Notes: generated by a model from the sequence alone, not told the origin. Shown: positions 47,607-59,482, numbered from the stretch's first letter. The stretch: DNA of 64,000 nucleotides from Fallopia convolvulus (GCA_964016875.1 OZ024737.1:37697683-37761682); one strand, 5' to 3'. Translations and numbers: made by a program.

Positions 47607-50600
47607 ATGATTGTTCCAAATTTGAAAATCATTACCTGGAATGTCCAGGGGGCTGGCAGCAGAAACTTCCTTCTTACTCTCAAAGAGCTCATCAGAATTC
47701 ATGACCCTTCCATTCTGGTTCTCGTGGAAACGAAAATCAGTGGGCAACGGGCGGAGGAGGTTTGCTCCCAAATTGGCTTTGACGGGGTTATAAGATCGGA
47801 GGCCAGAGGTTTCAGAGGCGGAATTTGGATCCTCTGGCGCAAAGACAGGGTGAAGTTAAGCCTGATGGATTTGCATAGTCAAGTCGTCTCGGTTCAAGTT
47901 TCACGCGCAGGGGAGGCAAACTGGCTTTTCTCGGCAATTTATGCGAGCCCGCAACCAACAACTAGGGACGCCCTCTGGCAAAGGTTGCGGGAATTTGGAG
48001 AAGCACACAATATGGCTTGGCTGCTTATGGGGGATTTTAACGCAACGAAATGTCTTGCGGAGAGAACGGGGCGATCAGAGGAGCTGATAAGACGATGTCA
48101 CAAATTCAACTCCTGGATTGATGACATGAGTTTGATCGATTTAGGCTTCTCTGGGCAACGCTTCACTTGGAATAAAGGCTCGGATCCGGACACTCGCTCT
48201 GGAGCTAGACTGGACAGGGGTCTAATCAATGTTGATTGGAGAGGTTTGTTCCCTGATGGCTCAGTTCGTCACCTCGCTGCAAACCAATCTGATCATACTC
48301 CACTTCTTCTTGACTCGAGTGGATTCCATCTGAGTAATCCTCGTAACAGGCCGTTTCGGTTTCAAGCGGCTTGGTTGATGCACAACGAGTTCCAATATTT
48401 TCTTGCTTCCAATTGGTTAAAAGGGGTGGAGCTCAATCGTTCTCTTTCAAACCTGGCACTTCATCTTGATGAATGGAATAAAACTGTGTTCGGCAATTTG
48501 TTCAGGAAAAGAGATAAGTTGTGGCGAAGAATCGAAGGCATTCAGAGGAAATGAGTTTCCGAGCGTCGAGAGGACTGATTAATCTTGAGAGAAAGCTGAG
48601 ATACCAATTGGATACAACTCTGGAACAAATTCATATTTTTTGGAAACAAAAGGCTAGATCGGATGCTATGGTTGATGGCGATAGGACTACTCGGTTCTTT
48701 CATGCCTGTGTTGTGGTCAGAAGAAGGAAGAATAGGATTGATGGACTCGTTGATGCTGACGGAAATTGGATTTGGGACCAAGAAGAACTCCAACAACACG
48801 TCTCAAATCATTTTCTCAATCTCTACACTGAAAAGACTGATATCGATTGCTCGACAGATATTCCTAATGGTGGCTTTCCGGCGATTGCAGAAGCTGATTA
48901 TGGTAGATTATGTAGAAATTACAAACCTGCAGAGATAAAAAATGTGGTGGATAGTATGGGGCCCTTGAAGGCGCCGGGCCCGGATGGATTCCATGCCATT
49001 TTTTATCAGAAGAACTGGGAGACAATTCGGGAGGAAGTAGAAACGGAGGTGCTTGGCATACTCAATGGAGGGATAGTGCCACCACAAATGAATGAGACAC
49101 TCCTGGTGCTTATTCCTAAGGTGGAAAATCCGGAATCGGTAAACCAGCTGAGACCGATAAGTTTGTGTAATGTGGCTTTCAAGATGGCTACGAAAGCTAT
49201 TGCAACGAGATTAAAACCAGTCATGAATAGCATTGTAGCACCGACTCAGTCGAGCTTTGTGCCGGGAAGGCAAATCACGGATAACATTGTTATTACCCAG
49301 GAGGTGATGCATTCGATGAGAGCTAAACAAGGAAGGCGGATGATGGCTATCAAAATCGATCTTGAAAAGGCTTATGACCGTGTCCGCTGGAGTTTTTTAA
49401 ATGAAACCCTTCAAGAAGCTAGAATCCCGAGTAATATGAGACAGGTGATTATGGAATGTGTTTCATCGTGTACGATGAAAATTCTATGGAACGGTGAGAT
49501 GGGTGAATCTTTCAAGCCAAGTCGGGGTGTTCGCCAAGGTGACCCGCTCTCTCCATATCTTTTCGTGCTCTGTATGGAAAGACTTGGTCATATTATTGAG
49601 GAGGCTGTCAATATTGGTGCTTGGAGGCCTATTCAGTTGGCGGTTGCGGGGCCAAGTTTGTCCCATCTTTTCTTTGCGGATGACTTGATACTGTTTGCGG
49701 AGGCTAGCTGTGATCAAATGGAGGTGGTCAAATCATGCTTGAAGCGTTTCTGTGATGCTTCAGGAGCGCGGATTAATTTTGGAAAATCAAAGGTGTGTTT
49801 TTCGAACTCTACTTCTGATGAGTTAAAGGCGGAGATAAATCAGATTGGAGGAACGCAAGCAACCGAGGATTTGGGGAGGTATCTTGGGATGCCAATGTCC
49901 AAGGCGCCGGTCACAAAAGGAACGTATAAGCATATTCTTGACCGGGTTTCTTCCAAGCTGTCCGGATGGAAGGCCAGGCTTCTGTCCATGGCAGGACGCG
50001 CTACGCTTGCGCAATCGGCTATTGCATCTGTTCCATATTATTCTATGCAAACGGCTGATTTGCCACTGCATATATGTGATGAGGTGGAGAAGAAAACGAG
50101 GGGATTTGTATGGGGCTCAACAGAAGAGAAAAGAAAACTCCACCTTCTTAACTGGGAGATAATGAAGCAGCCTAAAGAAACCGGGGGAAGAGGTATGCAA
50201 AGTATGCGACAGGTCAATATGGCTTTTATGACAAAAATGGGATATCGGATGCTGAAAGAACCTGATTCATTGTGGTCCCGTGTCATGAGGGGAAAGTATT
50301 GTAACGGGAGATGTGACAGGGATATGTTCACGACACGTCCTGGAGCCTCAAATCTGTGGCGAGGCATAATCAAAGCAAAAACCCCCCTGTTAAATGGTTT
50401 ACGTTTAGAAGTGGGGGACGGAACGAAAACTTTGTTTTGGCTTCACCCTTGGATTATGAATCAGTCACTTGAAGATTATGCTATTGATGTGATTAATGAC
50501 GAGGAGCTGGGAAAGACTGTGGCTGAATATTGGAACGGGGATTCATGAAAATGGCAGGAGTTTGCTCACCTGCTCCCTGCTGAAGTGCTAGAGAAAATAT

Positions 50601-51703
50601 CTTCAATCACAATATGTAACGAGGGCGTTGGAGATAATTTCGCCTGGGGAACCACTTCGTTTGGGAAGTTCACCGTGAAGTCGGTTCTACAAGGAATGCA
50701 AGGTGAAAATGTGGGGAATAGAGACAGGATTTGGGAGAAAATATGGAAGCTTGATGTGGCTGAGAGAATTCGGAATTTCACTTGGCTGGTGGCGCACGAC
50801 GCAATCCTCTCTAATGTCAACCGTGTTCGAAGACACATCAGTTCTGATCCAAGATGCGGTTTTTGTCAGGAGGATGAAACCACCCTCCATATCCTAAGGG
50901 ACTGCCCAAAAGCTCGTGACTTGTGGCAGGGTTTCTTAATCAATTCAAGAATGCAGGAATTTGTTGAAGGGGATTTGCAAGTTTGGCTGAGACGAAATCT
51001 TCTCCGCTCTGATTCATGGCCGGCAACTTTTGCATATGGAATTTGGTGGCTATGGAAATGGAGGAATGCAAGGGTTTTTGGAGGAGAAATTATGCCAGAC
51101 GAGCTTAAGGTGGAATTTATAATCGACAGGGCTAGGGAGTACAGATCCTTGAATGCTGAGAAGAAAAGGGGAAGTGCAGCGGTTAATGGTGCTATGGACC
51201 ATTGGCAAAAACCGGAAGAAGGATGGTACAAAATTAATTCTGATGGCTCGTTCTATGCAGGGGAGGGCTGGATTGGGGCAGGCGGCCTCATTAGAGATTG
51301 GAGGGGTAATTTCATGAAAGCTTATGTGGTTAAGTCTGGTGGAAACTCGGCATTGAAGGCTGAATTGATGGGAATGCTTCAGGGGGTCACCATTGCCCAA
51401 CAACTGAATTTGAAAAAGGTTGTTTTGGAGGTTGATGCAAAAGAGGCTGTCAAGTTGGTGTTGGACGCAGAAGAGATTCCAGGGCAACTCCAAGACCTGA
51501 TTCGTCGGTTCAAGAACATTGCTGGCAATCAAAACTGGGAATTCACTGTCAAGCACATATCAAGGCAGGGTAATCAAGCTGCAGATTGGTTGGCAAAGTT
51601 CAGCAGTAAATGTATGGGCACGTTTATCTTGTTTGAGGAACCACCGGAAGGATTAAAGAAGATCATAGATATGGATAAGATTATGAATGATAATGATATG
51701 TAA
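47607..51703 (+). pseudogene. LINE ORF2 (endonuclease-RT-RNase H), one frameshift and one stop
   Basis: Probable start at 47607, just before 'LKIITWNVQGAGS'. The endonuclease (to about 48330) keeps VETK, MGDFNAT and SDHTPLL catalytic motifs. At about 48540-48554 a one-base loss shifts the frame; 'RRIEGIQRK' continues as 'MSFRASRGLINLERKLR' in the next frame. The reverse transcriptase follows with 'APGPDGFHAIFYQ', 'KIDLEKAYDRVRW', 'GVRQGDPLSPYLF' and FADD (codons 49673-49684). A TGA at 50546-50548, probably from Trp, interrupts before a zf-RVT (CGFCQEDETTLHILRDC). RNase H follows with SDGS, KAELMG, EVDAKEA and NQAADWLA, so all four catalytic acids are present. Confidence 0.95.
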
Positions 51704-51774
51704 TCTTCTTTTTAAGTATTAATAAACGGGTTATAATCCCTCTCTTATTATCAAAAAAAAAAGAATGAAAGCTT

Positions 51775-53150
51775 ATATGAGAATAATGTACGTATAGGTG
51801 ATATGGTACAAAATAGAATTAGACTTTGAATCTCACGTGGAACAAATGTTATGTACGAATTTGCGATTTGTAAGGTACATTTTTAAATGAAATTATTATA
51901 GTGCATTATAAAACATCAAATGTACATCGTAAAACATTAAAATTGCATTCTTTATTTGAATGTACTTTTAATAAGGATCATATAGTAGATGGAGTGCATC
52001 CAACAGTCAGTAATGAGTCTCATATTATACATTTTACACATGACTTTTTATATCGCACATGATTCACACTCACTAGAATTAATCCTACAATTGCAATTTT
52101 TTTTTGTATTATACGTGCATTTTTTTTACATTAGCATATAAAATCCATTCTCTTCAATTTATTTATAAAGTCCGACCAATTTTCTGAATTATTTTTACCT
52201 TATGTTTAAAAAGATTGAATTGTCAACATCGTGGATTTAGCATCACTTAATAAATGCATTATTGGATACCATGAATTAAATTTGAATATATAAGAAGAAT
52301 ATTCCAAAACTTATATCCATCATCCAGTTATGCACTAGATAGAGGTAAGATTTTTCTGGCCATTGGGATTAATTGGGTGGGAAGTCACTTGTCTTAAATC
52401 AACAACAAATCAATAATTAGCCCATTAATCATGCATTCACCCAGTTGGATTATTTATAATAAAAATCATATAGTATCAGGGGATAGACTAATATTGCACG
52501 AGTAGTACACAATAATATACGTAGACTCACCAAATTTTGTGTTAATTTGAAGATTACCTAATCCTAAATACGAGGCCCAATTCCTGCTTCCTTACGCCAT
52601 ACCATACATATCCAAATTATTAATTTAATGTGGGAGCTTACATATGGCATATATTACTGTACATCCTTTTGTTTTTTTGGACGACTTTGGCGCAGATATC
52701 TTATTTTAACCAAACGAGACCTTGCTAGATTGTTGAAATTTTGTATTATATGAATGTTTTGGCATTTGGTAGCACTAGCTAGTAAAACAAACATTAGAGG
52801 ACCAGTCTTCCTCAACAACCAAAATAAAAAAGAAAAAAGAAAATGTAGTGGGCGTGTATCTCCCCGCTCTTGACTTTTTTTATCAAGTTTCTTGATCCAC
52901 ATAGATCCATTAATTTGGTTGATTAGATTCTAGTATTCTACCAAAAAAAATAATTGGTTGATTAGAACTCTTAACGTACATAATAAGTAAGGTAATTAAA
53001 AAAAATTACGCTAAAGTCTAATAGCGGCGTTATATTGTAAAGTAACCCTACGGACGGCACGGAATTGCCGGACACCCCTATATCATCATCTAAAGTCACT
53101 TAATAAAATTTTAAATTATTGTAAAACACCTTTTTTTTTTGTGTGTGTGT
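51775..53150. other. Intergenic DNA upstream of SAUR, no gene seen
   Basis: AT-rich, with 'acattaaaa' words and repeated 'ggttgattagaa' around 52915-52970. No element with defined ends recognised. A GT microsatellite lies at about 53139-53152. Confidence 0.4.
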
Positions 53151-53356
53151 GTCCATAATCTTCCCTTTCATACTATTAATATACCAACTCAAACTCTGTA
53201 AACTCCGCTCCTCCCTCTCTCTCCATCGATCTCCTCTCGATCTCTTTTATCATTTAGGGTTTCCTCTCTTCTTTTAAACAAAACAAAGTATCCATTAAAC
53301 TTCTCATATGTAGAAGAACAAGGTGATCACCTAATTAAGAAGATCGTCAAATTAAC

Positions 53357-53437
53357 ATGGCACCACGAACCCTCATCCAACCAAACTCTTCTTCTCTTCA
53401 ACTAGCCGTTGACCCATGGCCTTACACTTTCCTCTAA
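53357..53437 (+). CDS. Upstream ORF in the SAUR leader (26 codons)
   Basis: ATG at 53357 in optimal plant context (A at -3, G at +4: AACATGGCA) opens a 26-residue peptide that begins MAPRTLIQPN and ends DPWPYTFL before TAA. It ends 102 bases before the SAUR start codon, whose own context is weaker (T at -3). It lies in the long leader that follows a CT-rich stretch. An even shorter ATG-TAG pair precedes it at 53308-53313. If transcribed as drawn, ribosomes would meet this ORF first, so it should reduce or regulate SAUR translation. Transcript start and any leader intron are unknown. Confidence 0.5.
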   Translation: MAPRTLIQPNSSSLQLAVDPWPYTFL

Positions 53438-53539
53438 GGCTCAAACCCAATCGATCTACACCTCCTAATTTCCCTTCATTTCCTTAGTTTTATTTTCTTT
53501 GTTGCTTGAAAGGAAAAGCTAATTAGATATACACCATAT

Positions 53540-53923
53540 ATGGGCGGGGAAAAGGGCATATTGAAGAGCACTCTCCACGCTCACTTGCTCCACAAGAAGA
53601 ATAATCAAGGAGCGGCGATGAAGGGCGTACCAAAGGGGTGTTTGGCAATCAAGGTTGGAGGAGAAGGAGAGGAGCAACAAAGGTTCATAGTGCCTGTGAT
53701 TTACTTCAACCACCCTCTCTTCCTGAAGCTTCTCAAGGAGGCCGAGGAAGAGTATGGGTTCGAGCACGAGGGCACAATCACCATCCCTTGCCATGTCAAT
53801 GAGTTTCGACATGTTCAAGGGATGATTGATAAGGAAAAGTCTCACCACCACCACCACCACAACTACAACCACCATCACCACCATACTCATCACCTTGCTA
53901 TTGTCGCATGCTTTAAGGCTTGA
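53540..53923 (+). CDS. SAUR-family auxin-responsive protein (SAUR32-like)
   Basis: 127 residues, single exon, as usual for SAUR genes. SAUR proteins act in rapid auxin-induced cell expansion, classically by inhibiting PP2C.D phosphatases at the plasma membrane. The conserved SAUR domain runs from about residue 28 to 95 ('VPKGCLAIKVG', 'QQRFIVPVIYFNHPLFLKLL', 'EAEEEYGFEHEGTITIPC', 'EFRHVQGMI'). The C-terminus is a long histidine/asparagine run encoded by CAC/CAT repeats (residues about 101-117), followed by LAIVACFKA. The 'EAEEEYGF..IPCHV.EFR.VQG.I' signature and His-rich tail match the SAUR32 group. The start at 53540 gives the normal MGGEKG N-terminus. A CT-rich leader (about 53160-53280) and an upstream ORF precede it. 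Confidence 0.95.
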   Translation: MGGEKGILKSTLHAHLLHKKNNQGAAMKGVPKGCLAIKVGGEGEEQQRFIVPVIYFNHPLFLKLLKEAEEEYGFEHEGTITIPCHVNEFRHVQGMIDKEKSHHHHHHNYNHHHHHTHHLAIVACFKA

Positions 53924-54448
53924 GATGTGATTGTGGAGCCAACTTTGTCTTTTTTTCTTGTTTGCTTGTTTTGGTGCATGGTTTCGGTTTCGTGGTGAAT
54001 TATAATGATGGATATGAATTAGTGAAGACAAACAATCAGGTTCCCTTTCTGATATAAGGTCAACCTAGATCATCGATCTTTTGTAAATCTTTTTGTGTTT
54101 GTGTTTCTTGCTCCGTATCTCTCTAACTCCTTGCTTTTTATAAAGGGTTTGGATGTTATGTTATGTGGGCTTCTTGCAAACTTAATTTGATGCTATATAT
54201 TCTAAAAGTGTAAGCTTTGAAAGAAGAGGAGAAGAAGTTGGAATTTAGGTTCATATATGGCTTATAACATTTATAGCCATATAGGTTGATGGTGGTTGAA
54301 AGCTTGTGGCCAGCGACAAGAAAACTATGGTTACTTGCAAGATATCAATGGTGTTTTTAAGTTCTCTTTTTGATCTTTATTTGATTAAGAGAGAAATCAA
54401 ACAAAGTAAATGAAATGTATTATCTATATATATATATATATATATATA

Positions 54449-54946
54449 TGTCGAAATCCGTGGGCCACTATGTGGAGTCCATGGCCACGTGCATACATAA
54501 GCCCAGTACTCCATCCTAAAACCAATTGGCAATAGGAGGAGTAATCCAAGGGTATTTATACTGGCTTAGTTCTCTTTATATTTCCGATGTGGGACGGAGT
54601 TTCTAATACTCCCCCGCAAGTGTAATTGGGGGAAACAACCTCCCCGGTTGACACTTGGACAAGACAAGGATGGCCAGACCGACCCTGGGTGTAAACCACC
54701 CACAGGAAACGCAGGAACGGGCGGTAGGAAGACCAACACTGGGTTAGCGGCCGATTACCTCGCTCTGATACCATGTCGAAATCCGTGGGCCACCATGTGG
54801 AGTCCATGGGCCACGTGCATATATAAGCCCAGTACACAAGCCCAGTGGGGTTCCATCCTAAAACCAATTGGCAATAGGAGAAGTAACGGGTATTTATACA
54901 TACTTAGTTCTCTTTATATTTCCGATGTGGGACGGAGTCTCTAATA
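54449..54946 (-). mobile_element. TRIM retrotransposon with both LTRs
   Basis: 498 bp. Direct repeats 54449-54608 (160 bp) and 54774-54946 (173 bp; 16 extra bases 'acaagcccagtggggt') begin TGTCGAAATCCGTGGG and end CTAATA on the plus strand. Inside the right repeat lies 'gctctgatacca' (54762-54773), the complement of the tRNA-Met primer site. Beside the left repeat, 'ctcccccgc' (54609-54617) is a polypurine tract on the minus strand. The 165-bp interior has no gene. ATATA flanks both sides, compatible with a 5-bp duplication but in an AT repeat. It lies about 530 bp beyond the SAUR stop codon. Confidence 0.9.
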
Positions 54947-55329
54947 ATATATATATCAAGCTGATATATGTGTGTATGTTTACATTTTACATACTTCCTT
55001 GTTATGCTGTGCTATGAGGATATATGGATTTGATGATTAGGACATATTCTTATTCTTCTTGATCATAATTGCTATCAATTGGGATGAAAAAAGAATCTGA
55101 CAGGAAAAAAAAGAAAGATATAACTCTGAGGTAGTAGTGGAAAGGAGGGACCGTAAACTTGCTTTAATCAATTGTATTTGTCCATTTTCTCTATACAAGA
55201 ATATATTATCATGATTATCATTAATTAGTCTTATTCTCTTTACTATAAATAAAATGATTGTCAAGATATCTATCTCATATTAGAAAAGTGAAGATTAAAT
55301 TGCTTAATATATATACTTTTAAATTATTC

Positions 55330-55790
55330 CTCCTATTATTAATTAGTTTTAGGACAGAATTTTATGGGCTTATATATTATGTGTTGGGCATATCGCGTAT
55401 GTACGCTGGGACGGTCTCCTCCTCCGTCCATATTTAGCCCACCGGACTTTAACATGGGATCAAAGCGGTTTGATCTTTGGTCCCTAGTTGTTTGGGTCAA
55501 GCTGAGATATGATGATCCTTGTCCGTTATATTAGGCTAGTGTGTCATGATGACATAAATGGGCTATTTGGGCTCATCGATGATCCATCAACTCTAAACTT
55601 ATTATGTTGTCAAATTATTTATCACTTGAGGGGTGCGTGTGAATATATCTATCCTACATCGAAAAATTAAAAAATGAATTATCTAGTATATATAATCTTA
55701 GAGTACTCTTCGAATGTCTCCCCTTCGTTGGCATTTGATCTACCGGATTTTGACAAAGACTGTTTAAAGTGGTATCACATGATCAGTATT
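55330..55790 (+). mobile_element. Degenerate TRIM-like element, plus orientation
   Basis: 'atgggatcaaagc' (about 55455-55467) and 'gtggtatcacatg' (about 55769-55781) resemble tRNA-Met primer sites. Each follows related sequence ('agcccaccggactttaac' against 'gatctaccggattttgac', after 'gtctcctcctccgt' against 'gtctccccttcgt'). A purine run 'cttgaggggtgcg' (about 55625-55637) would be the polypurine tract. This fits LTR-PBS-interior-PPT-LTR in the opposite orientation to the TRIM at 54449. Boundaries are approximate. Confidence 0.5.
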
Positions 55791-57256
55791 CACGTACTAT
55801 TAGTAGTTAACATATAAATGTAATGAGTTAGTGAACTATTTTGTGATTTGTAGGCATCACTTTCTATATGCAATATGTATACATATGTGTGTGTGTTTGG
55901 TACTTTGGTGTTTGACAATTAACCTAATTACAATGGGCCGACCATTACAAAAAATAGCATGCCTCTTATTTGAACATAATGAAGTATATCATTCATTCAT
56001 ATATACCTATCGAAGAAACAAGTGTTTGTGGTAAATGATTTTCTATAAAAGGTTTTGGCAGTGGAGCCAAATTACTTCAAGAAGCTAGCATGGAATTTAA
56101 ATTATTGAGATGTCCAACCCAGCTATTCTATTTTTTCCCCCACTTTTTCAATCTCAAAGTTGGCGAATCCTCTAATGCTTAGTAAAAGTGGTAGCTTATT
56201 TAGATTAAGCTTCATTTGAGGTTGGAATTGGATTCATAATGATGTCTCTTCTTCATTTTTGTGTAGAATAATGATGTCTTTATTTTTTGGGACACTTTGC
56301 AACTTTACGTGTTAGTTTTAAAATCCAAATCTAAAACTTAAATACAGAAAACAATATTACTAGACTTAATCTTTTCAAAACCTAATTTTAGGAAACGCAT
56401 TACGTGAGAAATAAACCTCAAAGAAATTAACGGCCTAGACCAATGTTTATTTTCAATATTTGATGCACATTTTTATTCTCTTAGAGCAACCACAAGAGAT
56501 TCTCTATATACATTGATATTTGTGTTTTTGAAGAATCCTAAACTTTTTTTAGCCCAACAGATTTTCTAACACATTTTTCAAAATAGGGATAGAGGGGAAA
56601 AGGTAAAGTGTTTTTTAATTTTCTCTAAATTTAGGCAATTTCCCAAATACATTTGAAAAATGAAATAAATGTAGATGTTATACATGTTAACTTGCAATTG
56701 GCCATATTAAATTTATAGTATTTTGGAAAATATTTATATGTAAAAATCAAAGATAATAAATGTTAGGTTCTTCAAAATAAAGAAATTGTTGGAGTTGGAG
56801 TGGATATTTTTTAGAAAATTTGACTTTAGGTTCCCCATTTTAGAGAAAATTATAGAGAAATCGTTGGACATGCTCTTAGTCTATAATTATAGAAAAGAAT
56901 ATTCCCTTAAGTCTATAAATAAAGAGTCAAATTTCACTTGGTATCCTATATACATATTTATTTTAAATACGATTTTTTTAATCTATGCCCTAAGGGCATA
57001 TGTTAATCATATTATAAAAGGGAACTAAAATTCTATTATGAAACAAATGAACCCTTTTAAAAAACTAATTAATCCTAGATAAATTAAAACTTACAAAATA
57101 TTACAATTTTGAGGACCTAACCTATGCCCCAAGGACATATGTTAGAAAAATCGTTTTAAATATTTGATAGAGTTTGGTTAATGCTCAAATTCAAACAATC
57201 AAATTAATTAGCAAAACATAATCAAATTAATTTGTTCACAATATCCATAAAAAATA
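55791..57256. other. Intergenic DNA, no gene seen
   Basis: AT-rich. 'ctatgccc' followed by 'aaggacatatgtta' or 'aagggcatatgtta' occurs at about 56983 and about 57122 (period about 139), a weak local duplication. No coding signal. Confidence 0.4.
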
Positions 57257-58220
57257 GGGAAATTTCTTTTGGTACCCTTGAGGTTTCAATTTAATTTTAC
57301 TCTTGGTGTCCACAATTTTTTTTAATTCCTTTTGATGTCCTTCTAATTTTGAATTATTAATTCTTCCCATAACCAAATTTTACACTTATGTCGATTTCCA
57401 TACATTTTCTATCAATTTTTTTTAAAACATACAATTTTTTACCCCTCTTTTTAAGAAACTAAAACTCACTCCAGTACAAGAAATTCGATTTAGCCGATGT
57501 GAGAAATTGAACATATTTAATGTGTGTGTGAAGTGCGAACTCTAAAACAAAAACATTTATAAACGGGAAAATATGTATCTAGCTAGTACTAGGTGGAAAT
57601 TACTGAGTAATAAATATCTATAACTATATATTAAAGTTGTCCTTTTTCGAGCCACCATAGTTATCCTGGTCCCACCTCATATTTAAAAATATAATTTTTA
57701 TTTCTATTATTATAATTTATTTCTATTAAATTCTTTTTAAACTATTTAAATTTATCTCTAACATCATATATATCTATTTAGTATAACAATATCTTTTGAA
57801 AACTTATTTAAACAAGTATTTAAAATTAAAATATATCTTCATTCTCACATTAAATGTAACCATTTATATTGATTAAAAAAATTATTCATTCTACGGGCAC
57901 TAAAATTGCTTATACAGTTATACTAAAGTTTATATTATATTTTTAATTATTAATATCTTATTTATAATTCTATAAAATATAGTCGTACATGGTACGACGG
58001 GTACAACTAATATAGCTAATTTTGTTTGAATGTTGACAAGTGAGCTCACTCCAGCACAAAAAATATAATTCGACTTTGAGAAGTTCTGTGATGTGCCATA
58101 AGTATACATACATCAAATAGAAGCCAAATAAATTAAAAATATTCCTCATCTTTGAGGAGTTTTGTACCAAGGAGTAAAAGTGAGTTTCAATTTCTTAAAA
58201 AGAGGGGTACAAAAATGTAG

Positions 58221-58262
<42 letters not shown>

Positions 58263-58397
58263 GATAGAAAATGAATGAAAATTGACATAAGTATGAGAAG
58301 GAATATTTTAAAAGTAGAAGGGTACCAAAAAAATAAAATAAATCTGTGAACACCAAAAGTAAGAGTCAAACCTCGAAGATACTAAAATAAATTTCCC
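57257..58397. mobile_element. Long-inverted-repeat element interrupted by a Helitron
   Basis: The left arm (57257 to about 57480) and right arm (about 58150-58397) are inverted complements over more than 200 bases, with 'gggaaattt', 'gaggttt', 'cttatgtc', 'attttctatcaa' and 'cccctctttttaagaaa' matching in order. The right arm contains an (ATT)14 microsatellite (58221-58262). The Helitron at 57617-58010 lies between the arms. Without it the element would be about 750 bp. Long TIRs suggest a Mutator-like or foldback MITE; the target duplication is unclear. Confidence 0.75.
57617..58010 (+). mobile_element. Small non-autonomous Helitron (394 bp)
   Basis: Starts TCTATAACTATATATTAAAG and ends with the hairpin GTCGTACATGGTACGAC, then GGGTACAACTAA. 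It is inserted between A (57616) and T (58011). The ends closely resemble those of the Helitron at 26588-28305 (hairpin, then GACGGGNNCAACTAR), so the two belong to one family. No coding sequence. Confidence 0.75.
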
Positions 58398-58920
58398 AAA
58401 AAACTACATAGATCATATTAGTTCTCACACAACTAAAAATGCAGACCGTTTTTTGCGACTCTTGTACCTCTTCAATGACTTTTTTCAACTTGGGCCATTA
58501 ATTTTGGGTCAAGTGTGCTGAATGGGATGAAAATTGACACGCGCGAGACGGTGGGCGGCCCCATAAAATGGGCCGGGCCTTGTAGCGGCTCAATACTGAC
58601 GGCCGAATAAAACTGAAAAGAACTGATCCAAAAACAAAAGAAAGAAGAAGAGTGTTTTGTGTAGTATCAGTGTTTTAAACCGAAAATGAAAGAAGAGAAA
58701 AACATGAGATAAAAACATCGGAAATTTTGCGTGGTAACCCTGAGTTATGATATTATTTATAGGGTGTATAAAAATTTAACATAATTTATGTGGTAACCTT
58801 AAGTTATATATCAAATTCATAAAACAACCTTGTGTTTTAAATGTAATTTGTCATATAACCAAAAAGTTTAAAATTGCCTTTAATTATTCAGTTTTAAAAA
58901 ATACAAAATACAAAACTCAT
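58398..58920. other. Intergenic DNA, no gene seen
   Basis: A short GC-richer patch at about 58540-58600 contains 'ggccgggcc'. Further on, 'gtggtaacc' recurs at about 58731 and 58790, with 'agttat' after each. No gene recognised. Confidence 0.4.
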
Positions 58921-59095
58921 AAAAAAATAAAACAGAAAATATAAAATGAAAAATAAAAATTGAAAATAAAAAATAAAAAATAAAAAATAAAAAATAAAAA
59001 ATAAAAAATAAAAAATAAAAAATATAAAAAAATAAAAAAATAAAAAAATAAAAAAATAAAAAAATAAAAAAATAAAAAAATAAAAAAAACTATAA
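58921..59095. repeat. A/T-rich tandem array, TAAAAAA then TAAAAAAA
   Basis: About eight units of TAAAAAA followed by about nine units of TAAAAAAA, ending 11 bases before the TA duplicated by the mariner element. The monomer differs from the TTAAAAA array on the element's other side. Confidence 0.9.
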
Positions 59096-59482
59096 ATTAA
59101 AAACTACTCCCTCTGTCCCTTAAAATTTGTCCAAAAGGACTAAAAGTCCAATTTTTAAGGCACATCCAATCTATGAATAGGAGTAGTGCATTACATGCAC
59201 AGTTAAAAGTAAAAAGGGGGAGTGATCCATGTGCTCTACTTTCAACCAATAAGAAGCTCCCATTTTTTTTCAACCAACCAATAGAAACACTCCATTTACT
59301 TTACATAGATTCTGCTTTTTCATCTACAAGTCTGCCATTTACAGATTGTCTTTATAAAGGCTTTAAATGTTCAGTTTACATACAAACAAGAATGTTCTTA
59401 CAAAGCAAAAAACAGAATATCAACTTTTCCATTTAATTTCTGAAAAAACAGAGTATCAAAAGCATCATCGCCTGGCACATTT

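Larger units (their letters stand above)
45715..51761 (+). mobile_element. Nearly complete L1-type LINE
   Basis: A 6047-bp insertion bounded by the 13-bp direct repeat AGAATGAAAGCTT (45702-45714 and 51762-51774), with a short A tail (about 51752-51761) and 'aataaa' just before it. ORF1 is intact. ORF2 has endonuclease, RT, zinc-finger and RNase H domains but one frameshift and one stop. The element begins only 13 bases before the ORF1 ATG, so the 5' UTR is missing or extremely short, as after a slight 5' truncation. It sits between MIR166 and the SAUR gene. Confidence 0.97.

Noticed and set aside
53519..54031. 170-codon minus-strand ORF over SAUR
   Set aside because: Antisense of the SAUR frame, with poly-Val from the reversed CAC repeats.
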